Positions 42,074-50,438 of a DNA stretch of 64,000 bases are shown in pieces. The number at the start of each line of letters is the position of its first letter. Within the stretch, counting starts at the first letter, position 1. Where the stretch lies: positions 5,766,001 to 5,830,000 of the forward strand of contig NZ_CP033972.1 in the NCBI RefSeq assembly GCF_003855095.1, read 5' to 3'. The translations under genes were made by a program, and so were the position numbers. The stretch is from Gordonia insulae (lineage in GTDB: Bacteria; Actinomycetota; Actinomycetes; Mycobacteriales; Mycobacteriaceae). The notes beneath the pieces were generated by a model, which was not told where the DNA came from, ran no database searches, and saw only the letters and a program-made list of their open reading frames with translations.

Positions 42074-45000
42074 CGGTGGTGCCACCCGGGCCGCGTCGGC
42101 GGTGAGATCGGCCAGGCGTCGCTCGGCACGCGCCTGATATGGCCGGGCGCCGGTGTCGCGGGCCAGCGAGGCGGCGGCACGCAGATCGTCGGCGCCATCC
42201 GCGCCGAGGATCGCCCGTGCGGTACCGCGGTAATAGATCGCCGGACCGAGGCACACCAGGCCGGGCCACTGCACGATCATCCCGGACGACCAGTCGGCCA
42301 CGAATCGGTCCAGCCGTGCACAGAGGTCGCGCGCTGCGGATGCGTGGGCGGCGCTGCGACTGATCGGATAGAGCGCCTCGATCAGCAACGGGACTCGCGC
42401 GACGACGCGGGATCCTGTCCACCGGTCGGCGTCGAAGGTCAGTTCCGTGGCGATCTGCAGGGCGCGGTCCAGATCGCCCGACTCGGCCGCACCGAGTGCG
42501 ATGACCAGGGCGAAGTCGTCATCGATCTCGTCGACGAGGGTGTCGAAGGTGGGCAGCATCGCCGCGAGTCGCCCGTGATGCCACGCCTCGATGGATCGGC
42601 TCGTCGCCATCGACGCATCGGTGAGGACTCGGGCACGCTCGGAGAGACCGCCGACGCTGCCGGCGAATCGCTCGGTCAGGGACCGGGCGGCGTCGTAGTC
42701 GCCCCGCAGCACGGCGAGCATGACCTGCCACCAGAGCTGCATGGTGTTCAGGTCGGTGCCGTCCCTTTTGCCGACCAGCCGGGCGAACTCGGCAGAGGTT
42801 CGTCGGGCCAGTCGGAGGTCGCCGGCCTCGAGGGCGCACACCCGTTGCAGGTGCAGGGCGGTGGCCCGGCGGTCGACATCGCCCGCCGACATCTCGTCGA
42901 GGCTGCGGGCGATCTTGCGCCGATCCTCGAGTTGATCGGGCTCCCAGCGGAGCAGGAATTCGGCCAGAGCGATCTCGTAGTCGACGGCCGATCCGCCGTC
43001 GGAGGACACCCGCGCGGCACCGAGATGATCGTCGGCGCCGGGCATCCCCAGCACGGTCAACCGGGCCGCCTCGGCTGCGTGCAGCCGCGCAGCGACGTCG
43101 GGGTGGATCCGGTCGGCGTGGGTCAGCGCCTCCCGCACCAGGGATGCGTTCGCCGAGAACACGACCCCGAATCCTGACCAGTAACCACCCACGCCGCGGG
43201 CGGTCGAGAGCAGGGCGGTGTCGGCGAGCGCGGGCCAGTCCCCGCGTGACCGGCTGATCTCCGCGGCCGCATCGAAGGAGGCGGTGGCCGCAGCGAAGTC
43301 ACCGATATGGGTGGCGGCGCTTCCGGCGATCCGATGGAGCTCGACGGTCAGCACGTCGTCGTCGAGCGGGAGGCCGAGACCGCGGCGGGCGAGGTCGAGG
43401 GCACGGTGATCCGCGTCCGCCTGCAACGCGGTTCGCGCGGCCGTCAGGCACGCAGCCGCCGCGCGGACCGCGGTGTCGTCGTCGACGGCGGACTCGGCCA
43501 GGTGGACCGCGATCGCCGACCGATCATCGGGCGACACCGACGTGAGGGCCGATGCGATCCGGGTATGTGCGGCGATGCGTTGTGCACGAGTCGTTGTCGT
43601 GAGGATCGCCTCACGGACCGAATCATGGCTGACGCACAGTGCGCCCTCGTCGGAAATCGTCGTCAGTCCGCTCCGGACCAGGGTGACGCCGACGGATCGG
43701 TTTCCGGCCGCACCGAGTTCGGCCCACAGGTCGGCGGGCAGGCGGCCACCCATGACCGCCAGGACGGTCACGAGTTCGCGGGCCGGTGCGGTGAGCTCGT
43801 CGACACGGGTGGTCACGAGGTCACGGGCCGGCCGGGCCGGGTCGGGTCTGGATCCGACCGCGACGGCATCGCACAACTGTTGGGCGAGAGCCGGATTGCC
43901 GAGGCTCTGGTCGGCCAGCTCGGCGTCGTCGACGTCGGGCGAGATGTCGAGGTCGCCGAACCGGTCACCGATCAATTGCCGGATGTCGTCGGGGGAGAGT
44001 GCACGCACGGTGACCTCGGAGACGGTTCCGTGGCGGTCGAGAGCGGATCGCACGATGTGCACTGAGTCGTCGTCCGGCAGCCGACACGTCGCGATCACGG
44101 TCAGCGGCGCGCGCGGCATGCCGGACACCACGCGCGCCAGCAGTCGGGCGGAGTCGAGATCGAGCCACTGCAGATCGTCGAGCAGCAGGACGGCGCGACC
44201 GTGCGCGTGAATGTCGGACCAGAGGTGAGCCGACACCTCGGCGATCATCGATGTCGATTCGCCTGTGGTGCCGAACATCTCCTCGATCGCTGCGAAGACC
44301 GTGCCGCCGGCGGCCGGCCGGCCGACGAATCGGCGGGCGACGGCACCGTGCCGGGCGACGAGGTCCTCGGCCAGTGCGGTCTTGCCGATTCCGGACGGTC
44401 CGACGAGCAGGACCCCGGTGGGTCGGGTCGCGCCGATCCGCCACACGCCGTCGAGCAGGGCGGTCTCGGCCGCGCGGCCGATGAGTCGGGGGCGGTCCGC
44501 GCGGACCCGCGCGGTGACTGCCGGTGGTGGTGATTCGAGGAGCTCCGCCTCGAGGGCGCACGTCTCGGCGCTCGGGTCGAGGCCCAGATCGTCACCGAGC
44601 CTGCGCCGCACCCGGCGGATCGTCTCCAGGGCGTCGGCGGTGCGGCCGTCGTCGGACAGCGCCCGCGCCAGCGCACGCGCGGACCCCTCGCGGTACGGGT
44701 GACGGTGACACAGCGATGTCAGCAACGTCACCGCACGGTGCGTGTCGCCGACCGTGCGCAGTGCCGCCGCCGCGGATTCGGTGAGTTCCGAACGCATCTC
44801 GTCCAGCCGTGCGAGTTCCGGTGCGTAGTCGGCGATGTCGGCGATCTCGGGCAGCGGGTCCCCGCGCCACAGGTCGAGGGCGCGACCGAGCAGGACCGCC
44901 GCCGCGGCGGGATCGGTCCGGGCGGCCTGCAGACCCTCCTGGCCGAGGCGGTCGAGAAGGTCGAGGTCGGTCGCCGCGCCGTCGCAGCGCAACACGTAAC

Positions 45001-45286
45001 CGGCGGGCATCGTGTCGATCCGCACCGATCCGGTCGGGCCCAGCAACTTGCGGAGGCGCGAGACGTAACCGTGCAGGGTGCTGGTCGCCGAACGTGGTGG
45101 TGCGCCCCGCCACAACAGGTCGGCGACACGTTCGGGTGAGCAGGCGCTGCGCTCGACGGTGAGAATGGCCAGCAACTCGGCGTGCTTGCGTGCGGTCGTG
45201 GCGATCGGCGACCCATCGGCAGCGGTCACCGACAGGGGGCCGAGAACCCTGATCGGGATCAACGGATCGGTAGCTGCCACGTCCAT
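42068..45286 (-). CDS. SARP/BTAD regulator with AAA ATPase module (AfsR-like)
   Basis: A 1072-residue regulator. Residues 8-100 are an OmpR-type winged helix (ARKHAELLAILTVERSACSPERVADLLWRG), 105-250 the BTAD domain, then an AAA/STAND ATPase with Walker A GPSGIGKT (296-303) and Walker B AVLLLDDLQWLD, and a long helical TPR-like C-terminus. This is the AfsR/large-SARP layout, usually controlling secondary metabolism, but no biosynthetic cluster is next to it. Start taken at the ATG 45286 (MDVAATDPL), just before the winged helix. The neighbouring small membrane protein is divergent. Confidence 0.9.
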   Translation of the reverse strand: MDVAATDPLIPIRVLGPLSVTAADGSPIATTARKHAELLAILTVERSACSPERVADLLWRGAPPRSATSTLHGYVSRLRKLLGPTGSVRIDTMPAGYVLRCDGAATDLDLLDRLGQEGLQAARTDPAAAAVLLGRALDLWRGDPLPEIADIADYAPELARLDEMRSELTESAAAALRTVGDTHRAVTLLTSLCHRHPYREGSARALARALSDDGRTADALETIRRVRRRLGDDLGLDPSAETCALEAELLESPPPAVTARVRADRPRLIGRAAETALLDGVWRIGATRPTGVLLVGPSGIGKTALAEDLVARHGAVARRFVGRPAAGGTVFAAIEEMFGTTGESTSMIAEVSAHLWSDIHAHGRAVLLLDDLQWLDLDSARLLARVVSGMPRAPLTVIATCRLPDDDSVHIVRSALDRHGTVSEVTVRALSPDDIRQLIGDRFGDLDISPDVDDAELADQSLGNPALAQQLCDAVAVGSRPDPARPARDLVTTRVDELTAPARELVTVLAVMGGRLPADLWAELGAAGNRSVGVTLVRSGLTTISDEGALCVSHDSVREAILTTTTRAQRIAAHTRIASALTSVSPDDRSAIAVHLAESAVDDDTAVRAAAACLTAARTALQADADHRALDLARRGLGLPLDDDVLTVELHRIAGSAATHIGDFAAATASFDAAAEISRSRGDWPALADTALLSTARGVGGYWSGFGVVFSANASLVREALTHADRIHPDVAARLHAAEAARLTVLGMPGADDHLGAARVSSDGGSAVDYEIALAEFLLRWEPDQLEDRRKIARSLDEMSAGDVDRRATALHLQRVCALEAGDLRLARRTSAEFARLVGKRDGTDLNTMQLWWQVMLAVLRGDYDAARSLTERFAGSVGGLSERARVLTDASMATSRSIEAWHHGRLAAMLPTFDTLVDEIDDDFALVIALGAAESGDLDRALQIATELTFDADRWTGSRVVARVPLLIEALYPISRSAAHASAARDLCARLDRFVADWSSGMIVQWPGLVCLGPAIYYRGTARAILGADGADDLRAAASLARDTGARPYQARAERRLADLTADAARVAPPS

Positions 45287-45414
45287 CCGTCCGGTGGTCG
45301 TCAGGCCCGCCCGTGTCGTCGAGAAATCGGCTTGACCTGGTCCGATTGTGGCGCTGGTGCACGCACCAGCGTCGCACAAGGCTAACACCAGGCAGCACGG
45401 TGAAGCTCGACGAC

Positions 45415-46122
45415 ATGACACACACAACGCACATCAGCACCACCGCACACATCGAATCCGACGACACACCCGGGCCCTTTCGGTCGCCGAGCTGGCCGGC
45501 GCTGCGCAGACTGACCGGCGCGGCCCTGGTGGCCGGCGGCGTCACCTGTATCGCCGGTGGCACCTTGCATCCGATCGTCGCGGGCAAGGCGCACTCGGTG
45601 GCCGCGCTGCACGGCGCGGGCGCCCCGTGGGCCCAGATCCTGCTTGCCGTCGGGACGACGCTGCTGCTCCTCGGACTGCCCGGTATGTACGCGTGGCTGG
45701 CACCCCGCATCGGCGTCGCCGGATTCGTCGGCGTCGTCGCCTATTTCGTCGGGAATCTCGTCACCGCGACCGGACACCTCACCGTCGAACTGTTCGTCGC
45801 CTACCCGTTCGCCCACGATCCGGCGACCGCATGGATCATCGCCGGCGACGACACCATGGTGGGCACCACGGCGTTCGCGATGCTCAACACCGTCGGCGGC
45901 CTGGTCATGCTCGCCGGCATGGGACTGCTCGGCGCCAGCCTGATCCGCAATCGGGCTGTCCCGCTGTGGATCGGCGTGCTCACGCTCGTCGGGATGGTGG
46001 GTTTCATGGTGCCGCTGCCGGCGGTGGAAGGATTCTCCGGCTTCATCTACGAGGCACCGCGCGGAATCGCGGTGATCGCCATCGGCATTCTCATGCTGCG
46101 GAATCGTCTCCACGAACGGTGA
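45415..46122 (+). CDS. Six-helix membrane protein of unknown function
   Basis: A 235-residue integral membrane protein with about six hydrophobic helices (near 35-55, 75-97, 102-125, 145-165, 180-198, 213-230) and short loops, resembling DUF4386-like or other small actinobacterial membrane proteins. The N-terminal 25 residues are Thr/His-rich. It is divergent from the SARP gene (128-bp gap), so it may be that regulator's target (inference only). ATG at 45415; an in-frame GTG at 45400 is possible. Confidence 0.55.
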   Translation: MTHTTHISTTAHIESDDTPGPFRSPSWPALRRLTGAALVAGGVTCIAGGTLHPIVAGKAHSVAALHGAGAPWAQILLAVGTTLLLLGLPGMYAWLAPRIGVAGFVGVVAYFVGNLVTATGHLTVELFVAYPFAHDPATAWIIAGDDTMVGTTAFAMLNTVGGLVMLAGMGLLGASLIRNRAVPLWIGVLTLVGMVGFMVPLPAVEGFSGFIYEAPRGIAVIAIGILMLRNRLHER

Positions 46123-46145
46123 ACAGACCCAACCGACACCGAAAA

Positions 46146-46179
46146 GGCCGCTGCCATCCCCCGCGTGATGGCAGCGGCC
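46146..46179. terminator. Strong bidirectional terminator hairpin
   Basis: GGCCGCTGCCATC (46146-46158) and GATGGCAGCGGCC (46167-46179) form a perfect 13-bp stem around an 8-base loop, between the convergent membrane-protein and acyl-CoA dehydrogenase genes. Confidence 0.92.
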
Positions 46180-46197
46180 CAGGGGTTCGCGTCGCGA

Positions 46198-47343
46198 TCA
46201 GGTTCGGGTCGACGCCGCGAACCTGGCGAGATGGGCGTCTGCCGAGCCGAATTCGTATTCGACCGCCGTGAGCCGGCGGAAGTAATGGCCGATGGCCAAT
46301 TCCTCCGTCATCCCCATGCCGCCGTGGAGTTGCACCGCGTTCTGACCGATGAAGCGGGCCGCACGGCTGATCGTGGCCTTGGCCGCGGACACCGCTGCCG
46401 CCCGTTCCGCCGGGTCCGCATCGAGGGTCAGGATCGCGTAATACTGTGCTGCGACCGCCTGTTCGAGTTCGATGTGCATGTCGACCATCCGATGCTGCAG
46501 CGCCTGGAAGCTGCCGATGGGCTGACCGAACTGCTGACGCTGCTTGGCGTACTCGACGGTGTCGGAGAAGACCTTGCGCATCGCGCCCACCGCCTCGGAG
46601 ACCACCGCTGCGGTCGCCTCGTCCCAGGCCTGCTCGAGGAGCGGCAACGCACCACCCTCGGGCCCGATCAGGGCATCGGCGTCGACCTTCAGGTCGGTGA
46701 AGACGAGGTCGGCCGCTCGGCGGTCGTCGATGGTGCGCAACTCGTGCACCGTCAGGCCGTCCGGAGTGTGCTCGCCGAGGTCGATCAGGAACAGCGAGAT
46801 GCCGTCGCGGTCGCGATCCTGCCCGGACGTGCGGGCGCTGACGATCAGGTGATCGGCGATCGGAGCGGACGTGACGACAGCCTTCGCCCCGTGCAGAACC
46901 CAGGCGTCACCCGAGCGTTCGGCGCGGGTCGCGACATGATCGAGTCGTCCACCCGATCCGTCCTCGACCGTCGCCAGTGCCGACAGGGCGCTGCCTGCCG
47001 CGATCTCCTGTGCGATGGCGACGGCGCGGTCGTGACCGGTGCGCGCGAGCAGGCGCGCACCGAGTACGACGGTGTCGATGAACGGTTCGACGACCAGTGC
47101 GTATCCCAGCGCCTCTGTGACGACCATCAGTTCCTCGGGTCCGCCGTCGTCGCCGCCGACCGATTCGGGCAGACAGGCGCCGATGACGCCGAGTTCATCG
47201 GCGAATGCTCGCCAGATCTCGGGTTGCCAACCGTCGCCCATCTTCGCCGCTTCGCGACTCGCGGCCAGATCGTATCGGGCGCCGAGGAATTTGGTCAGGC
47301 CGTCCCGGAGCAGTTGCTGTTCAGGCGTGAGGGTGAAGTCCAT
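46198..47343 (-). CDS. Acyl-CoA dehydrogenase, partner subunit
   Basis: A 381-residue flavoprotein of the acyl-CoA dehydrogenase family (FadE). The C-terminal domain has QRQQFGQPIGSFQALQHRMVDM and LHGGMGMTEELAIGHYFRRL, typical of the FAD-binding interface. A catalytic Glu is not obvious at the usual places: the FERGG-type position and the YEGT position are both absent. It lies 23 bases after the other dehydrogenase gene in the same direction, the arrangement of alpha2beta2 FadE pairs in sterol and side-chain catabolism, where one subunit carries the base. Together they would introduce a 2,3-double bond in an acyl-CoA, perhaps with a bulky acyl group. Confidence 0.88.
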   Translation of the reverse strand: MDFTLTPEQQLLRDGLTKFLGARYDLAASREAAKMGDGWQPEIWRAFADELGVIGACLPESVGGDDGGPEELMVVTEALGYALVVEPFIDTVVLGARLLARTGHDRAVAIAQEIAAGSALSALATVEDGSGGRLDHVATRAERSGDAWVLHGAKAVVTSAPIADHLIVSARTSGQDRDRDGISLFLIDLGEHTPDGLTVHELRTIDDRRAADLVFTDLKVDADALIGPEGGALPLLEQAWDEATAAVVSEAVGAMRKVFSDTVEYAKQRQQFGQPIGSFQALQHRMVDMHIELEQAVAAQYYAILTLDADPAERAAAVSAAKATISRAARFIGQNAVQLHGGMGMTEELAIGHYFRRLTAVEYEFGSADAHLARFAASTRT

Positions 47344-47366
47344 GATGATGTGCTCCCGTCGATTCT

Positions 47367-48602
47367 CTAGCCGAGCCCGAGTGCGGCTTTGGCGAGGATG
47401 TTGCGCTGGATCTCGTTGCTGCCGGCATAGATCGATCCGGCCCGGTCGTTGAGATAGTGCAACGGCGAAACCGCCTGCCAGTCTTCGCCGCTCACATACC
47501 CGTCGGCGGGTGGTCGGTACTGGGCGATCGGTCCGCCGGGCACGGCGGCGTGGGGTTGATAGACCCGGCCGTGTGGCCCCGCGGCCTCGAGATCGATCTC
47601 GGTGATCCGTTGGCTGAGTTCGGTTCCCAGGATCTTGAGCATCGACGCCACGGAGCCCGCGTCGCCGCCCGAACTCATCGCCGCCAGCGCCCGGTACTCC
47701 AGGACCTCGAGGATCTTGGCCCGTACCCGGGCGTCGGCGAGCTTCGCCGCGAAGGCCGGCTCATCGATGAGTGGCCCACCCGACGGGCCGGTGACCGTTG
47801 CCGCACGGTCGGCGATGTTCTCGCAGTTCACCTGGAGAGCGGGCGCGACGGCGCCGCCACCCCGCTCGAAGATCAACAGGTACTTCGCCACGGTCCAACC
47901 GTCGTCGATGGCGCCGAGCACGTTGGCTTTCGGGACCCGCACGCCGTCGAAGAAGACCTGTGCCTGGATCTGCTCACCGGAGGCCATGACCAGCGGCTGG
48001 ACCTCGATGCCCGGTGAGTTCATGTCGATGAGCAGGAAGGTGATGCCCTGCTGTTTGCGCTCCTGCCGGGAGGTGCGGACCAGACAGAAGATCCAGTTGG
48101 CCTCCGCGGCATGGGTGGTCCAGATCTTGCTGCCGGTGACGACGAGGTCGTCCCCGTCGCTGACCGCCGCCATGGACAGCGACGCCAGGTCGGAGCCCGA
48201 CTCGGGCTCGGAGTAGCCCTGGCAGAAGAAGACACTGCCGTCCAGGATGCCCGGCAGGAAGTGATCCTTCTGTTCGGGTGTGCCGAAGGCCATGATCGCG
48301 TGCGAGACCATCCGAATCCCCATGGGGGACAGCGCGGGTGCACCCGCAAGGACGGATTCGCGGCTGAAGATGTAGTGCTGGGTCTGCGTCCAGTCGCATC
48401 CGCCGTACTCGACCGGCCATGCCGGTGCCGCCCAGCCGCGGGCGTGCAGGATGGCCTGCCACTTCATGGACGCCTCGTGGTCGGCGTACACGCTGGTCCG
48501 CAGTCGGCCGGCCGCACGCAGGTCGGGGGTGAGGTTGGCGTCGAGGAACTCACGCACCTCGTCGCGGAACGCGATGTCGGTATCCGACCAGGTCATGTCC
48601 AT
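47367..48602 (-). CDS. Acyl-CoA dehydrogenase, catalytic subunit
   Basis: A 411-residue acyl-CoA dehydrogenase. The FAD and substrate region has FFCQGYSEPESGSDLASL and KIWTTHAAEANWIFCLVRT. The likely catalytic base is Glu246 in LLIFERGGG, the position used in heteromeric FadE enzymes such as those of mycobacterial cholesterol side-chain breakdown. The classical position reads IYAGSNEIQR, with Ala for Glu. The ATG at 48602 has AGAGGTG upstream. It leads a two-gene operon with the dehydrogenase downstream. Substrate unknown; a branched or steroid-like acyl-CoA is a reasonable guess. Confidence 0.9.
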   Translation of the reverse strand: MDMTWSDTDIAFRDEVREFLDANLTPDLRAAGRLRTSVYADHEASMKWQAILHARGWAAPAWPVEYGGCDWTQTQHYIFSRESVLAGAPALSPMGIRMVSHAIMAFGTPEQKDHFLPGILDGSVFFCQGYSEPESGSDLASLSMAAVSDGDDLVVTGSKIWTTHAAEANWIFCLVRTSRQERKQQGITFLLIDMNSPGIEVQPLVMASGEQIQAQVFFDGVRVPKANVLGAIDDGWTVAKYLLIFERGGGAVAPALQVNCENIADRAATVTGPSGGPLIDEPAFAAKLADARVRAKILEVLEYRALAAMSSGGDAGSVASMLKILGTELSQRITEIDLEAAGPHGRVYQPHAAVPGGPIAQYRPPADGYVSGEDWQAVSPLHYLNDRAGSIYAGSNEIQRNILAKAALGLG

Positions 48603-48722
48603 CGAGTTGTCACCTCTGTCTCCACGCGGCGATACGGCGCGGGCGCGGCGTATCAGATATATGTAACCGCTTGGAATGTACTTCAGGTCACGTCGCGGGG
48701 AAAAGTCGGATGCCCGGTTCCG

Positions 48723-49019
48723 TCAGGCGACCCGATTGAACGGGTCGTGCTCGGCCATGATCTTGTCCATCCGGGCCTCGTCGAGGCGTGCGCGGACCGT
48801 CGTCTGTTCCTGCCTATCCCGCACCACCTTGGCCAGGGTGAAGGTGCTCGAGGTGAGGAACAGTGCCGTGATGGCGAGGAAGCCGCGCTGCCAGGGGTCC
48901 AGGGGGAGATAGAGGATGCCGACGACGGCCGTCGCGAGACTGACTGCGAAGGCGATCGCCGACTGCAGGTAGTAGGCGGCGGTGGTGGGGGTCTGGGGGA
49001 TCTCATTCGAGTTGCTCAT
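48723..49019 (-). CDS. YiaA/YiaB two-helix membrane protein
   Basis: A 98-residue protein with two membrane helices (residues 15-36 and 43-63; AYYLQSAIAFAVSLATAVVGILYLPLDPWQRGFLAITALFLTSSTFTLAKVVRD), the YiaAB two-helix domain, followed by a charged cytoplasmic tail. Function unknown; some relatives are linked to the cell envelope. Between the acyl-CoA dehydrogenases and the AI-2E-type gene, on its own promoter or read through from the latter (48-bp gap). Confidence 0.8.
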   Translation of the reverse strand: MSNSNEIPQTPTTAAYYLQSAIAFAVSLATAVVGILYLPLDPWQRGFLAITALFLTSSTFTLAKVVRDRQEQTTVRARLDEARMDKIMAEHDPFNRVA

Positions 49020-49067
49020 GCGGATCAGATTCCCAGGAGCGACGGCCGCCCGGATGCGTGTGACTAC

Positions 49068-50312
49068 TCAGTTCGGCTGAGTAGACCCGCCGGAATCGTC
49101 GGGTGTGGCCGACCGATCGGGTTCATCGGCCGCGTCCGCCGGTGGAGTGGGGGTGCCGACCGGGGCCGGCGGTGGCGAATCCGGGGGTGTCGAATCCGGC
49201 GGTGGCTCCACCGCATCCGCTGAGTCCGGCGGTGTGACCGCCTCCTTGGGTGCCGACGAGGCGAGCAGTACGTCCGCCCAGCGGGTCGCGGGATCGATGT
49301 CGATCAGCAGGGCCTTGGACATCAGGGTCAGCGGGACGGCGAGGATCGCGCCCAGCGGTCCGATCACCCACGCCCAGAACACCAGTGACAGGAAGGTCAG
49401 GGTGGTCGAGAGCCCGACCGCATCGCCGACGAATTTCGGCTGGATGACGGACTGGATGATCACGTTGATGACGCTGTACACCGCGATCACGAGCAACATC
49501 TGGCCGACGCCGCCGTCGAGCAGGGCGAGCAGGGCGGGCGGGATGAGCCCGATGACGAACCCGATGTTGGGGATGTAGTTCGTGATGAACGAGAGCAGAC
49601 CCCAGAGGACCGGCAGGGGCACGCCGATCAGCCAGAGGAAGCCGGTGTCGAAGACCGCGACGATCAGACCGAAGACGGTCGAGACCAGGAGGTAGCTGCG
49701 GGTACCGCGGGCGAAGCTGCTGAATGCGCCTGCGATGTCGGCTCGCTGGTTGCGCAGGAAGTTGATCCGTTTGTCGAACGAGATCGCGTCGGCCGACATG
49801 AACAGCAGCAGCGCGAGCACCAGGACCAGCGACGACGCGATCGACAGGGTGCTCTCGAGCAGGGTGGTCACATAGCCGAGCGCCTTGCCCGGGTCCATGT
49901 GCGAGATGGTCTGATGCACCTTGTCCTGGCTGACCCCGTGATCGGTCAGCAGTTTCTGGAAATTGTCGAGCAGTTGCTGGAACTTGTCCGAGTACTCCGG
50001 CAGGATCGTCGCCAGCCGGGCGACGGAGAAGACCAGGGAGCCGAAGAGCGCCAACAGGATTCCGTACACGGCGAGCAGCGTCGCGAGGAACGCGACCCAG
50101 GTCGGCAGGCCCTTGCGCCGCAGCCACGCCGGAATCGGTTGCACGGCGACGGTCAGCATCAGGGCGAGAAAGATCGGTCCGACGAGTCCGGCGACCGCTT
50201 TCATCCCACCGACCGTGACGATCAGACCGGCGATGGTGAGCAGCACGATCGTCCCGCGGGGGATCGACCAGTCGGCCTTCTCGTCGTCCGTCGCCGATTG
50301 CTCAACTGTCAT
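49068..50312 (-). CDS. AI-2E family membrane transporter
   Basis: A 414-residue AI-2E family permease with about eight helices: three before a long external amphipathic region (residues 75-145) and five after it (ending FLSLVFWAWVIGPLGAILAVPLTLMSKALL). Some family members are Na+/Li+ antiporters and others export signals, so substrate is open. The last 60 residues are a Pro/Asp/Glu-rich cytoplasmic tail. ATG at 50312. Confidence 0.88.
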   Translation of the reverse strand: MTVEQSATDDEKADWSIPRGTIVLLTIAGLIVTVGGMKAVAGLVGPIFLALMLTVAVQPIPAWLRRKGLPTWVAFLATLLAVYGILLALFGSLVFSVARLATILPEYSDKFQQLLDNFQKLLTDHGVSQDKVHQTISHMDPGKALGYVTTLLESTLSIASSLVLVLALLLFMSADAISFDKRINFLRNQRADIAGAFSSFARGTRSYLLVSTVFGLIVAVFDTGFLWLIGVPLPVLWGLLSFITNYIPNIGFVIGLIPPALLALLDGGVGQMLLVIAVYSVINVIIQSVIQPKFVGDAVGLSTTLTFLSLVFWAWVIGPLGAILAVPLTLMSKALLIDIDPATRWADVLLASSAPKEAVTPPDSADAVEPPPDSTPPDSPPPAPVGTPTPPADAADEPDRSATPDDSGGSTQPN

Positions 50313-50438
50313 TCATCAGGCCTCTCGTTCACGCCGTTGCGCTGTGCGGCTCGACCGTGTGCGTCCGGTCGGGGAGGTCGCGGGTCGGGGTGATCGTACC
50401 CCCGGCCCGCGCGGCGCGGCGTCATCCGAGGCGGGTGG

